A DNA stretch of 64,000 bases from Aulostomus chinensis (taxonomy: Eukaryota; Chordata; Actinopteri; Syngnathiformes; Aulostomidae), in assembly GCA_037954235.1 (NCBI GenBank), contig JBBMOA010000043.1, positions 124,001 through 188,000 of the forward strand. The letters are read 5' to 3'. The first letter of the stretch is position 1. Every line of letters begins with the position of its first letter. The notes beneath the pieces are model-generated. The model had not been told where the DNA came from and did not search any database. It was given only the letters and a program-made list of their open reading frames with translations. The position numbers and the translations under genes were made by a program. Positions 11,780-24,494 of the stretch are shown piece by piece.

Positions 11780-12901
11780 TACAGGAGTTCTGCATGAAGT
11801 GTTCTTTTTGGCCTTCTCTCGCTGAGAAAACGCTATTTGTGATCTGCGACACAGAACAGCCATAACTTTTGTTCAAAGTGAGTTTTCTGTCAAGTTTCAA
11901 CCTGAAAGCATAGAAAGATGCATAAACTTGAAGTTACAGCTTGATTTCAGTGAGTTTTCATCAAAATACAGGAGTTCTGCATGAAGTGTTCATTTTGGCC
12001 TTATCTCGCTGAGAAAACACTATTTGTGACCTGTGATACAAAAATGCCATAACTTTTGTTCAAAGTGAGTTTTCAGTCAAGTTTCAACCTGAAAGCATAG
12101 AAAGATGCATAAACTTGAAGTTACAGCTTGATTTCAGTGAGTTTTCATCAAAATACAGGAGTTCTGCATGAAGTGTTCATTTTGGCCTTCTCTCGCTGAG
12201 AAAACACTATTTGTGACCTATGATACAAAAATGCCATAACTTTTGTTCAAAGTAAGTTTTCAGTCAAGTTTCAACCTGAAAGCATAGAAAGATGCATAAA
12301 CTTGAAGTTACAGCTTGATTTCAGTGAGTTTTCATCAAAATACAGGAGTTCTGCATGAAGTGTTCATTTTGGCTTTCTCTCGCTGAGAAAACACTATTTG
12401 TGACCTGTGATACAAAAATGCCATAACTTTTGTTCAAAGTGAGTTTTCAGTCAAGTTTCAACCTGAAAGCATAGAAAGATGCATAAACTTGAAGTTACAG
12501 CTTGATTTCAGTGAGTTTTCATCAAAATACAGGAGTTCTGCATGAAGTGTTCATTTTGGCCTTCTCTCGCTGAGAAAACACTATTTGTGACCTGTGATAC
12601 AAAAATGCCATAACTTTTTTTCAAAGTGAGTTTTCAGTCAAGTTTCAACCTGAAAGCATAGAAAGATGCATAAACTTGAAGTTACAGCTTGATTTCAGTG
12701 AGTTTTCATCAAAATACAGGAGTTCTGCATGAAGTGTTCATTTTGGCCTTCTCTCGCTGAGAAAACACTATTTGTGACCTGTGATACAAAAATGCCATAA
12801 CTTTTGTTCAAAGTGAGTTTTCAGTCAAGTTTCAACCTGAAAGCATAGAAAGATGCATAAACTTGAAGTTACAGCTTGATTTCAGTGAGTTTTCATCAAA
12901 A
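11780..12901 (+). repeat. 6-mer higher-order repeat (1122 bp), copy 1
   Basis: The six monomers are: GTTCTTTTT B with GATCTGCG; CCTTATCTCG A; CTATGAT with AAGTAAGTT; GGCTTTCTC; TTTTTTTC; plain A. All markers reappear 1122 bp later. A looser relative lies at 10658-11218, and another at 16455-17389. The GATCTG B monomer also occurs at 7853, preceded as here by a GTTTATTTT monomer. Confidence 0.88.
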
Positions 12902-13836
12902 TACAGGAGTTCTGCATGAAGTGTTCTTTTTGGCCTTCTCTCGCTGAGAAAACGCTATTTGTGATCTGCGACACAGAACAGCCATAACTTTTGTTCAAAG
13001 TGAGTTTTCTGTCAAGTTTCAACCTGAAAGCATAGAAAGATGCATAAACTTGAAGTTACAGCTTGATTTCAGTGAGTTTTCATCAAAATACAGGAGTTCT
13101 GCATGAAGTGTTCATTTTGGCCTTATCTCGCTGAGAAAACACTATTTGTGACCTGTGATACAAAAATGCCATAACTTTTGTTCAAAGTGAGTTTTCAGTC
13201 AAGTTTCAACCTGAAAGCATAGAAAGATGCATAAACTTGAAGTTACAGCTTGATTTCAGTGAGTTTTCATCAAAATACAGGAGTTCTGCATGAAGTGTTC
13301 ATTTTGGCCTTCTCTCGCTGAGAAAACACTATTTGTGACCTATGATACAAAAATGCCATAACTTTTGTTCAAAGTAAGTTTTCAGTCAAGTTTCAACCTG
13401 AAAGCATAGAAAGATGCATAAACTTGAAGTTACAGCTTGATTTCAGTGAGTTTTCATCAAAATACAGGAGTTCTGCATGAAGTGTTCATTTTGGCTTTCT
13501 CTCGCTGAGAAAACACTATTTGTGACCTGTGATACAAAAATGCCATAACTTTTGTTCAAAGTGAGTTTTCAGTCAAGTTTCAACCTGAAAGCATAGAAAG
13601 ATGCATAAACTTGAAGTTACAGCTTGATTTCAGTGAGTTTTCATCAAAATACAGGAGTTCTGCATGAAGTGTTCATTTTGGCCTTCTCTCGCTGAGAAAA
13701 CACTATTTGTGACCTGTGATACAAAAATGCCATAACTTTTTTTCAAAGTGAGTTTTCAGTCAAGTTTCAACCTGAAAGCATAGAAAGATGCATAAACTTG
13801 AAGTTACAGCTTGATTTCAGTGAGTTTTCATCAAAA
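12902..13836 (+). repeat. 6-mer higher-order repeat, copy 2 (first five monomers)
   Basis: Markers match 11780-12714 in order. The sixth monomer (13837) is different, with GGGTTC, GGCATTCTC and CTATGAT, so the second copy ends by switching into another block that is related to 17390 onward. Confidence 0.88.
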
Positions 13837-16800
13837 TACAGGAGTTCTGCATGAAGGGTTCATTTTGGCATTCTCTCGCTGAGAAAACACTATTTGTGAC
13901 CTATGATACAAAAATGCCATAACTTTTGTTCAAAGTGAGTTTTCAGTCAAGTTTCAACCTGAAAGCATAGAAAGATGCATAAACTTGAAGTTACAGCTTG
14001 ATTTCAGTGAGTTTTCATCAAAATACAGGAGTTATGCATGAAGTGTTCATTTTGGCCTTCTCTCGCTGAGAAAACACTATTTGTGACCTGTGATACAAAA
14101 ATGCCATAACTTTTGTTCAAAGTGAGTTTTCAGTCAAGTTTCAACCTGAAAGCATAGAAAGATGCATAAACTTGAAGTTACAGCTTGATTTCAGTGAGTT
14201 TTCATCAAAATACAGGAGTTATGCATGAAGTGTTCATTTTGGCCTTCTCTCGCTGAGAAAACACTATTTGTGACCTGTGATACAAAAATGCCATAACTTT
14301 TGTTCAAAGTGAGTTTTCAGTCAAGTTTAAACCTGAAAGCATAGAAAGATGCATAAACTTGAAGTTACAGCTTGATTTCAGTGAGTTTTCATCAAAATAC
14401 AGGAGTTCTGCATGAAGTGTTCATTTTGGCCTTCTCTCGCTGAGAAAACACTATTTGTGACCTGTGATACAAAAATGCCATAACTTTTGTTCAAAGTGAG
14501 TTTTCAGTCAAATTTCAACCTGAAAGCATAGAAAGATGCATAAACTTGAAGTTACAGCTTGATTTCAGTGAGTTTTCATCAAAATACAGGAGTTCTGCAT
14601 GAAGTGTTCATTTTTGCCTTCTCTCGCTGAGAAAACGCTATTTGTGACCTGCGACACAGAACAGCCATAACTTTTGTTCAAAGTGAGTTTTCTGTCAAGT
14701 TTCAACCTGAAAGCATAGAAAGATGCATAAACTTGAAGTTACAGCTTGATTTCAGTGAGTTTTCATCAAAATACAGGAGTTCTGCATGAAGTGTTCAATT
14801 TGGCCTTCTCTCGCTGAGAAAACACAATTTGTGACCTGTGATACAAAAATGCCATAACTTTTGTTCAAAGTGAGTTTTCAGTCAAGTTTCAACCTGAAAG
14901 CATAGAAAGATGCATAAACTTGAAGTTACAGCTTGATTTCAGTGAGTTTTCATCAAAATACAGGAGTTCTGCATGAAGTGTTCATTTTGGCCTTCTCTCG
15001 CTGAGAAAACACTATTTGTGACCTGTGATACAAAAATGCCATAACTTTTGTTCAAAGTGAGTTTTCAGTCAAGTTTCAACCTGAAAGCATAGAAAGATGC
15101 ATAAACTTGAAGTTACAGCTTGATTTCAGTGAGTTTTCATCAAAATACAGGAGTTCTGCATGAAGTGTTCATTTTGGCCTTCTCTCGCTGAGAAAACACT
15201 ATTTGTGACCTGTGATATAAAATTGCCATAACTTTTCTTCAAAGTGAGTTTTCATTCAAATTTCAACCTGAAAGCATAGAAAGATGCATAAACTTGAAGT
15301 TACAGCTTGATTTCAGTGAGTTTTCATCAAAATACAGGAGTTCTGCATGAAGTGTTCATTTTGGCCCTCTCTCGCTGAGAAAACGCTATGTGTGACCTGC
15401 GACACAGAACAGCCATAACTTTTGTTCAAAGTGAGTTTTCTGTCAAGTTTCAACCTGAAAGCATAGAAAGATGCATAAACTTGAAGTTACAGCTTGATTT
15501 CAGTGAGTTTTCATCAAAATACAGGAGTTCTGCATGAAGTGTTCATTTTGGCCTTCTCTCGCTGAGAAAACACTATTTGTGACCTGTGATACAAAAATGC
15601 CATATCTTTTGTTCAAAGTGAGTTTTCAGTCAAGTTTCAACCTGAAAGCATAGAAAGATGCATAAACTTGAAGTTACAGCTTGATTTCAGTGAGTTTTCA
15701 TCAAAATACAGGAGTTCTGCATGAAGTGTTCATTTTGGCCTTCTCTCGCTGAGAAAACACTATTTGTGACCTGTGATACAAAAATGCCATAACTTTTGTT
15801 CAAAGTGAGTTTTAAGTCAAGTTTCAACCTGAAAGTATAGAAAGATGCATAAACTTGAAGTTACAGCTTGATTTCAGTGAGTTTTCATCAAAATACAGGA
15901 GTTCTGCATGAAGTGTTTATTTTGGCCTTCTCTCGCTGAGAAAACACTATTTGTGACCTGTGATACAAAAATGCCATAACTTTTGTTCAAAGTGAGTTTT
16001 CAGTCAAGTTTCAACCTGAAAGCATAGAAAGATGCATAAACTTGAAGTTACAGCTTGATTTCAGTGAGTTTTCATCAAAATACAGGAGTTCTGCATGAAG
16101 TGTTCATTTTGGCCTTCTCTCGCTGAGAAAACACTATTTGTGACCTGTGATACAAAAATGCCATAACTTTTGTTCAAAGTGAGTTTTCAGTCAAGTTTCA
16201 ACCTGAAAGCATAGAAAGATGCATAAACTTGAAGTTACAGCTTGATTTCAGTGAGTTTTCATCAAAATACAGGAGTTCTGCATGAAGTGTTTATTTTGGC
16301 CTTCTCTCGCTGAGAAAACACTATTTGTGACCTGTGATACAAAAATGCCATAACTTTTGTTCAAAGTGAGTTTTCAGTCAAGTTTCAACCTGAAAGCATA
16401 GAAAGATGCATAAACTTGAAGTTACAGCTTGATTTCAGTGAGTTTTCATCAAAATACAGGAGTTCTGCATGAAGTGTTCATTTTGGCCTTCTCTAGCTGA
16501 GAAAACGCTATTTGTGACCTGCGACACAGAACAGCCATAACTTTTGTTCAAAGTGAGTTTTCTGTCAAGTTTCAACCTGAAAGCATAGAAAGATGCATAA
16601 ACTTGAAGTTACAGCTTGATTTCAGTGAGTTTTCATCAAAATACAGGAGTTCTGCATGAAGTGTTCATTTTGGCCTTCTCTCGCTGAGAAAACACTATTT
16701 GTGACCTGTGATACAAAAATGCCATAACTTTTGTTCAAAGTGAGTTTTCAGTCAAGTTTCAACCTGAAAGCATAGAAAGATGCATAAACTTGAAGTTACA

Positions 16801-17389
16801 GCTTGATTTCAGTGAGTTTTCATCAAAATACAGGAGTTCTGCATGAAGTGTTCATTTTGGCCTTCTCTCGCTGAGAAAACACTATTTGTGACCTATGATA
16901 CAAAAATGCCATAACTTTTGTTCAAAGTAAGTTTTCAGTCAAGTTTCAACCTGAAAGCATAGAAAGATGCATAAACTTGAAGTTACAGCTTGATTTCAGT
17001 GAGTTTTCATCAAAATACAGGAGTTCTGCATGAAGTGTTCATTTTGGCTTTCTCTCGCTGAGAAAACACTATTTGTGACCTGTGATACAAAAATGCCATA
17101 ACTTTTGTTCAAAGTGAGTTTTCAGTCAAGTTTCAACCTGAAAGCATAGAAAGATGCATAAACTTGAAGTTACAGCTTGATTTCAGTGAGTTTTCATCAA
17201 AATACAGGAGTTCTGCATGAAGTGTTCATTTTGGCCTTCTCTCGCTGAGAAAACACTATTTGTGACCTGTGATACAAAAATGCCATAACTTTTGTTCAAA
17301 GTGAGTTTTCAGTCAAGTTTCAACCTGAAAGCATAGAAAGATGCATAAACTTGAAGTTACAGCTTGATTTCAGTGAGTTTTCATCAAAA

Positions 17390-18137
17390 TACAGGAGTTC
17401 TGCATGAAGTGTTCATTTTGGCATTCTCTCGCTGAGAAAACACTATTTGTGACCTATGATACAAAAATGCCATAACTTTTGTTCAAAGTGAGTTTTCAGT
17501 CAAGTTTCAACCTGAAAGCATAGAAAGATGCATGAACTTGAAGTTACAGCTTGATTTCAGTGAGTTTTCATCAAAATACAGGAGTTCTGCATGAAGTGTT
17601 CATTTTGGCCTTCTCTCGCTGAGAAAACACTATTTGTGACCTGTGATACAAAAATGCCATAACTTTTGTTCAAAGTGAGTTTTCAGTCAAGTTTCAACCT
17701 GAAAGCATAGAAAGATGCATAAACTTGAAGTTACAGCTTGATTTCAGTGAGTTTTCATCAAAATACAGGAGTTCTGCATGAAGTGTTCATTTTGGCCTTC
17801 TCTCGCTGAGAAAACACTATTTGTGACCTGTGATACAAAAATGCCATAACTTTTGTTCAAAGTGAGTTTTCAGTCAAGTTTAAACCTGAAAGCATAGAAA
17901 GATGCATAAACTTGAAGTTACAGCTTGATTTCAGTGAGTTTTCATCAAAATACAGGAGTTCTTCATGAAGTGTTCATTTTGGCCTTCTCTCGCTGAGAAA
18001 ACACTATTTGTGACCTGTGATACAAAAATGCCATAACTTTTGTTCAAAGTGAGTTTTCAGTCAAATTTCAACCTGAAAGCATAGAAAGATGCATAAACTT
18101 GAAGTTACAGCTTGATTTCAGTGAGTTTTCATCAAAA
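17390..18137 (+). repeat. 4-mer higher-order repeat (748 bp), copy 1
   Basis: The four monomers are: GGCATTCTC with CTATGAT and GCATGAAC; plain A; an A with GTTTAAACC; an A starting with TTCTTCATG and carrying CAAATTTC. All are repeated 748 bp later. The related set at 13837-14584 has the same order but lacks some of the markers. Confidence 0.88.
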
Positions 18138-18885
18138 TACAGGAGTTCTGCATGAAGTGTTCATTTTGGCATTCTCTCGCTGAGAAAACACTATTTGTGA
18201 CCTATGATACAAAAATGCCATAACTTTTGTTCAAAGTGAGTTTTCAGTCAAGTTTCAACCTGAAAGCATAGAAAGATGCATGAACTTGAAGTTACAGCTT
18301 GATTTCAGTGAGTTTTCATCAAAATACAGGAGTTCTGCATGAAGTGTTCATTTTGGCCTTCTCTCGCTGAGAAAACACTATTTGTGACCTGTGATACAAA
18401 AATGCCATAACTTTTGTTCAAAGTGAGTTTTCAGTCAAGTTTCAACCTGAAAGCATAGAAAGATGCATAAACTTGAAGTTACAGCTTGATTTCAGTGAGT
18501 TTTCATCAAAATACAGGAGTTCTGCATGAAGTGTTCATTTTGGCCTTCTCTCGCTGAGAAAACACTATTTGTGACCTGTGATACAAAAATGCCATAACTT
18601 TTGTTCAAAGTGAGTTTTCAGTCAAGTTTAAACCTGAAAGCATAGAAAGATGCATAAACTTGAAGTTACAGCTTGATTTCAGTGAGTTTTCATCAAAATA
18701 CAGGAGTTCTTCATGAAGTGTTCATTTTGGCCTTCTCTCGCTGAGAAAACACTATTTGTGACCTGTGATACAAAAATGCCATAACTTTTGTTCAAAGTGA
18801 GTTTTCAGTCAAATTTCAACCTGAAAGCATAGAAAGATGCATAAACTTGAAGTTACAGCTTGATTTCAGTGAGTTTTCATCAAAA
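18138..18885 (+). repeat. 4-mer higher-order repeat, copy 2
   Basis: Same four markers in order as 17390-18137. It is followed by a TTTTTGCC B monomer at 18886 and an ACACAATTTG monomer at 19073. That pair also follows the relative of this block at 14585-14958. Confidence 0.88.
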
Positions 18886-20193
18886 TACAGGAGTTCTGCA
18901 TGAAGTGTTCATTTTTGCCTTCTCTCGCTGAGAAAACGCTATTTGTGACCTGCGACACAGAACAGCCATAACTTTTGTTCAAAGTGAGTTTTCTGTCAAG
19001 TTTCAACCTGAAAGCATAGAAAGATGCATAAACTTGAAGTTACAGCTTGATTTCAGTGAGTTTTCATCAAAATACAGGAGTTCTGCATGAAGTGTTCATT
19101 TTGGCCTTCTCTCGCTGAGAAAACACAATTTGTGACCTGTGATACAAAAATGCCATAACTTTTGTTCAAAGTGAGTTTTCAGTCAAGTTTCAACCTGAAA
19201 GCATAGAAAGATGCATAAACTTGAAGTTACAGCTTGATTTCAGTGAGTTTTCATCAAAATACAGGAGTTCTGCATGAAGTGTTCATTTTGGCCTTCTCTC
19301 GCTGAGAAAACACTATTTGTGACCTGTGATACAAAAATGCCATAACTTTTATTCAAAGTGAGTTTTAAGTCAAGTTTCAACCTGAAAGTATAGAAAGATG
19401 CATAAACTTGAAGTTACAGCTTGATTTCAGTGAGTTTTCATCAAAATACAGGAGTTCTGCATGAAGTGTTCATTTTGGCCTTCTCTCGCTGAGAAAACAC
19501 TGTTTGTGACCTGTGATACAAAAATGCCATAACTTTTGTTCAAAGTGAGTTTTCAGTCAAGTTTCAACCTGAAAGCATAGAAAGATGCATAAACTTGAAG
19601 TTACAGCTTGATTTCAGTGAGTTTTCATCAAAATACAGGAGTTCTGCATGAAGTGTTCATTTAGGCCTTCTCTCGCTGAGAAAACGCTATTTGTGACCTG
19701 CGACACAGAACAGCCATAACTTTTGTTCAAAGTGAGTTTTCAGTCAAGTTTCAACCTGAAAGCATAGAAAGATGCACAACCTTGAAGTTACAGCTTGATT
19801 TCAGTGAGTTTTCATCAAAATACAGGAGTTCTGCATGAAGTGTTCATTTTGGCCTTCTCTCGCAGAGAAAACGCTATTTGTGACCTGCGACACAGAACAG
19901 CCATAACTTTTGTTCAAAGTGAGTTTTCAGTCAAGTTTCAACCTGAAAGCATAGAAAGATGCATAAACTTGAAGTTACAGGTGGATTTCAGTGAGTTTTC
20001 ATCAAAATACAGGAGTTCTGCATGAAGTGTTCTTTTGGCCTTCTCTCGCTGAGAAAACACTATTTGTGACCTGTGATACAAAAATGCCATAACTTTTCTT
20101 AAAAGTGAGTTTTCAGTCAAGTTTAAACCTGAAAGCATATAAAGATGCATAAACTTGAAGTTACAGGTGGATTTCAGTGAGTTTTCATCAAAA
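18699..20193 (+). repeat. 8-monomer block, copy 1
   Basis: The order is: TTCTTCATG/CAAATTTC; TTTTTGCC B; ACACAATTTG; TTTTATTC with TTTTAAGTC and AAGTATAG; ACTGTTTG; CATTTAGG B with GCACAACC; CTCGCAGAG B with GTGGAT; GTTCTTTTGG (one T short) with CTTAAAAG, TTTAAACC and CATATAAAG. The same markers recur from 20194. Two adjacent B monomers make an accidental 76-codon open frame from a TTG at 19795, which recurs with the block at 21851, 22973 and 26713. Confidence 0.85.
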
Positions 20194-22250
20194 TACAGGA
20201 GTTCTTCATGAAGTGTTCATTTTGGCCTTCTCTCGCTGAGAAAACACTATTTGTGACCTGTGATACAAAAATGCCATAACTTTTGTTCAAAGTGAGTTTT
20301 CAGTCAAATTTCAACCTGAAAGCATAGAAAGATGCATAAACTTGAAGTTACAGCTTGATTTCAGTGAGTTTTCATCAAAATACAGGAGTTCTGCATGAAG
20401 TGTTCATTTTTGCCTTCTCTCGCTGAGAAAACGCTATTTGTGACCTGCGACACAGAACAGCCATAACTTTTGTTCAAAGTGAGTTTTCAGTCAAGTTTCA
20501 ACCTGAAAGCATAGAAAGATGCATAAACTTGAAGTTACAGCTTGATTTCAGTGAGTTTTCATCAAAATACAGGAGTTCTGCATGAAGTGTTCATTTTGGC
20601 CTTCTCTCGCTGAGAAAACACAATTTGTGACCTGTGATACAAAAATGCCATAACTTTTGTTCAAAGTGAGTTTTCAGTCAAGTTTCAACCTGAAAGCATA
20701 GAAAGATGCATAAACTTGAAGTTACAGCTTGATTTCAGTGAGTTTTCATCAAAATACAGGAGTTCTGCATGAAGTGTTCATTTTGGCCTTCTCTCGCTGA
20801 GAAAACACTATTTGTGACCTGTGATACAAAAATGCCATAACTTTTATTCAAAGTGAGTTTTAAGTCAAGTTTCAACCTGAAAGTATAGAAAGATGCATAA
20901 ACTTGAAGTTACAGCTTGATTTCAGTGAGTTTTCATCAAAATACAGGAGTTCTGCATGAAGTGTTCATTTTGGCCTTCTCTCGCTGAGAAAACACTGTTT
21001 GTGACCTGTGATACAAAAATGCCATAACTTTTGTTCAAAGTGAGTTTTCAGTCAAGTTTCAACCTGAAAGCATAGAAAGATGCATAAACTTGAAGTTACA
21101 GCTTGATTTCAGTGAGTTTTCATCAAAATACAGGAGTTCTGCATGAAGTGTTCATTTTGGCCTTCTCTCGCTGAGAAAACACTATTTGTGACCTGTGATA
21201 CAAAAATGCCATAACTTTTGTTCAAAGTGAGTTTTCAGTCAAGTTTCAACCTGAAAGCATAGAAAGATGCATAAACTTGAAGTTACAGCTTGATTTCAGT
21301 GAGTTTTCATCAAAATACAGGAGTTCTGCATGAAGTGTTCATTTTGGCCTTCTCTCGCTGAGAAAACACTATTTGTGACCTGTGATACAAAAATGCCATA
21401 ACTTTTGTTCAAAGTGAGTTTTAAGTCAAGTTTCAACCTGAAAATATAGAAAGATGCATAAACTTGAAGTTACAGCTTGATTTCAGTGAGTTTTAATCAA
21501 AATACAGGAGTTCTGCATGAAGTGTTCATTTTGGCCTTCTCTCGCTGAGAAAACACTATTTGTGACCTGTGATACAAAAATGCCATAACTTTTGTTCAAA
21601 GTGAGTTTTCAGTCAAGTTTCAACCTGAAAGCATAGAAAGATGCATAAACTTGAAGTTACAGCTTGATTTCAGTGAGTTTTCATCAAAATACAGGAGTTC
21701 TGCATGAAGTGTTCATTTAGGCCTTCTCTCGCTGAGAAAACGCTATTTGTGACCTGCGACACAGAACAGCCATAACTTTTGTTCAAAGTGAGTTTTCAGT
21801 CAAGTTTCAACCTGAAAGCATAGAAAGATGCACAACCTTGAAGTTACAGCTTGATTTCAGTGAGTTTTCATCAAAATACAGGAGTTCTGCATGAAGTGTT
21901 CATTTTGGCCTTCTCTCGCAGAGAAAACGCTATTTGTGACCTGCGACACAGAACAGCCATAACTTTTGTTCAAAGTGAGTTTTCAGTCAAGTTTCAACCT
22001 GAAAGCATAGAAAGATGCATAAACTTGAAGTTACAGGTGGATTTCAGTGAGTTTTCATCAAAATACAGGAGTTCTGCATGAAGTGTTCTTTTTGGCCTTC
22101 TCTCGCTGAGAAAACACTATTTGTGACCTGTGATACAAAAATGCCATAACTTTTCTTAAAAGTGAGTTTTCAGTCAAGTTTAAACCTGAAAGCATATAAA
22201 GATGCATAAACTTGAAGTTACAGGTGGATTTCAGTGAGTTTTCATCAAAA
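20194..22250 (+). repeat. 8-monomer block, copy 2, expanded to 11 monomers
   Basis: The first five and last three monomers match 18699-20193. Three extra monomers sit between them: a plain A at 21129, an A with TTTTAAGTC, GAAAATATAG and TTTTAATC at 21316, and a plain A at 21503. The offset is therefore 1495 bp at the start and 2056 bp at the end. Confidence 0.83.
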
Positions 22251-22998
22251 TACAGGAGTTCTGCATGAAGTGTTCATTTTGGCCTTCTCTCGCTGAGAAA
22301 ACACTATTTGTGACCTGTGATACAAAAATGCCATAACTTTTGTTCAAAGTGAGTTTTCAGTCAAGTTTCAACCTGAAAGCTGAGAAAGATGCATAAACTT
22401 GAAGTTACAGCTTGATTTCAGTGAGTTTTCATCAAATTACAGGATTTCTGCATGAAGTGTTCATTTTGGCCTTCTCTCGCTGAGAAAACACTATTTGTGA
22501 CGTGTGATACAAAAATGCCATAACTTTTGTTCAAAGTGAGTTTTCAGTCAAGTTTCAACCTGAAAATATAGAAAGATGCATAAACTTGAAGTTACAGCTT
22601 GATTTCAGTGAGTTTTAATCAAAATACAGGAGTTCTGCATGAAGTGTTCATTTTGGCCTTCTCTCGCTGAGAAAACACTATTTGTGACCTGTGATACAAA
22701 AATGCCATAACTTTTGTTCAAAGTGAGTTTTCAGTCAAGTTTCAACCTGAAAGCATAGAAAGATGCATAAACTTGAAGTTACAGCTTGATTTCAGTGAGT
22801 TTTCATCAAAATACAGGAGTTCTGCATGAAGTGTTCATTTAGGCCTTCTCTCGCTGAGAAAACGCTATTTGTGACCTGCGACACAGAACAGCCATAACTT
22901 TTGTTCAAAGTGAGTTTTCAGTCAAGTTTCAACCTGAAAGCATAGAAAGATGCACAACCTTGAAGTTACAGCTTGATTTCAGTGAGTTTTCATCAAAA
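21877..22998 (+). repeat. Block P, copy 1 (6 monomers)
   Basis: The order is: CTCGCAGAG B with GTGGAT; GTTCTTTTT with CTTAAAAG, TTTAAACC and CATATAAAG; a GCTGAG monomer; an AGGATTTCTG monomer with GACGTG, GAAAATATAG and TTTTAATC; plain A; CATTTAGG B with GCACAACC. The identical order occurs at 26739-27860, 4862 bp (26 monomers) away. Confidence 0.87.
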
Positions 22999-24494
22999 TA
23001 CAGGAGTTCTGCATGAAGTGTTCATTTTGGCCTTCTCTCGCAGAGAAAACGCTATTTGTGACCTGCGACACAGAACAGCCATAACTTTTGTTCAAAGTGA
23101 GTTTTCAGTCAAGTTTCAACCTGAAAGCATAGAAAGATGCATAAACTTGAAGTTACAGGTGGATTTCAGTGAGTTTTCATCAAAATACAGGAGTTCTGCA
23201 TGAAGTGTTCTTTTTGGCCTTCTCTCGCTGAGAAAACACTATTTGTGACCTGTGATACAAAAATGCCATAACTTTTCTTAAAAGTGAGTTTTCAGTCAAG
23301 TTTCAACCTGAAAGCATAGAAAGATGCATAAACTTGAAGTTACAGGTGGATTTCAGTGAGTTTTCATCAAAATACAGGAGTTCTGCATGAAGTGTTCATT
23401 TTGGCCTTCTCTCGCTGAGAAAACACTATTTGTGACCTGTGATACAAAAATGCCATAACTTTTGTTCAAAGTGAGTTTTCAGTCAAGTTTCAACCTGAAA
23501 GCTGAGAAAGATGCATAAACTTGAAGTTACAGCTTGATTTCAGTGAGTTTTCATCAAAATACAGGAGTTCTGCATGAAGTGTTCATTTTGGCCTTCTCTC
23601 GCTGAGAAAACACTATTTGTGACGTGTGATACAAAAATGCCATAACTTTTGTTCAAAGTGAGTTTTCAGTCAAGTTTCAACCTGAAAGCAAAGAAAGATG
23701 CATAACCTTGAAGTTACAGCTTGATTTCAGTGAGTTTTCATCAAAATACAGGAGTTCTGCATGAAGTGTTCATTTTGGCCTTCTCTCGCTGAGAAAACGC
23801 TATTTGTGACCTGCGACACAGAACAGCCATAACTTTTGTTCAAAGTGAGTTTTCTGTCAAGTTTCAACCTGAAAGCATAGAAAGATGCATAAACTTGAAG
23901 TTACAGCTTGATTTCAGTGAGTTTTCATCAAAATACAGGAGTTCTGCATGAAGTGTTCATTTTGGCCTTCTCTCGCTGAGAAAACACTATTTGTGACCTG
24001 TGATACAAAAATGCCATATCTTTTGTTCAAAGTGAGTTTTCAGTCAAGTTTCAACCTGAAAGCATAGAAAGATGCATAAACTTGAAGTTACAGCTTGATT
24101 TCAGTGAGTTTTCATCAAAATACAGGAGTTCTGCATGAAGTGTTCATTTTGGCCTTCTCTCGCTGAGAAAACACTATTTGTGACCTGTGATACAAAAATG
24201 CCATAACTTTTGTTCAAAGTGAGTTTTAAGTCAAGTTTCAACCTGAAAATATAGAAAGATGCATAAACTTGAAGTTACAGCTTGATTTCAGTGAGTTTTA
24301 ATCAAAATACAGGAGTTCTGCATGAAGTGTTCATTTTGGCCTTCTCTCGCTGAGAAAACACTATTTGTGACCTGTGATACAAAAATGCCATAACTTTTGT
24401 TCAAAGTGAGTTTTCAGTCAAGTTTCAACCTGAAAGCATAGAAAAATGCATAAACTTGAAGTTACAGCTTGATTTCAGTGAGTTTTCATCAAAA

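Noticed and set aside
19795..20025. A 76-codon open frame on the plus strand, repeated exactly at 21851, 22973 and 26713
   Set aside because: It starts at a TTG inside the satellite and exists only because a B monomer with GCACAACC is followed by a CTCGCAGAG B monomer. All copies are carried by duplicated satellite blocks. There is no Kozak-like context, no recognisable domain and no sign of selection on codons.
19938..20150. A 70-codon open frame on the minus strand
   Set aside because: It spans two satellite monomers in antisense, its ends repeat the same peptide because the monomer repeats, and it occurs in a single copy opened by the 1-bp T-run deletion near 20033.
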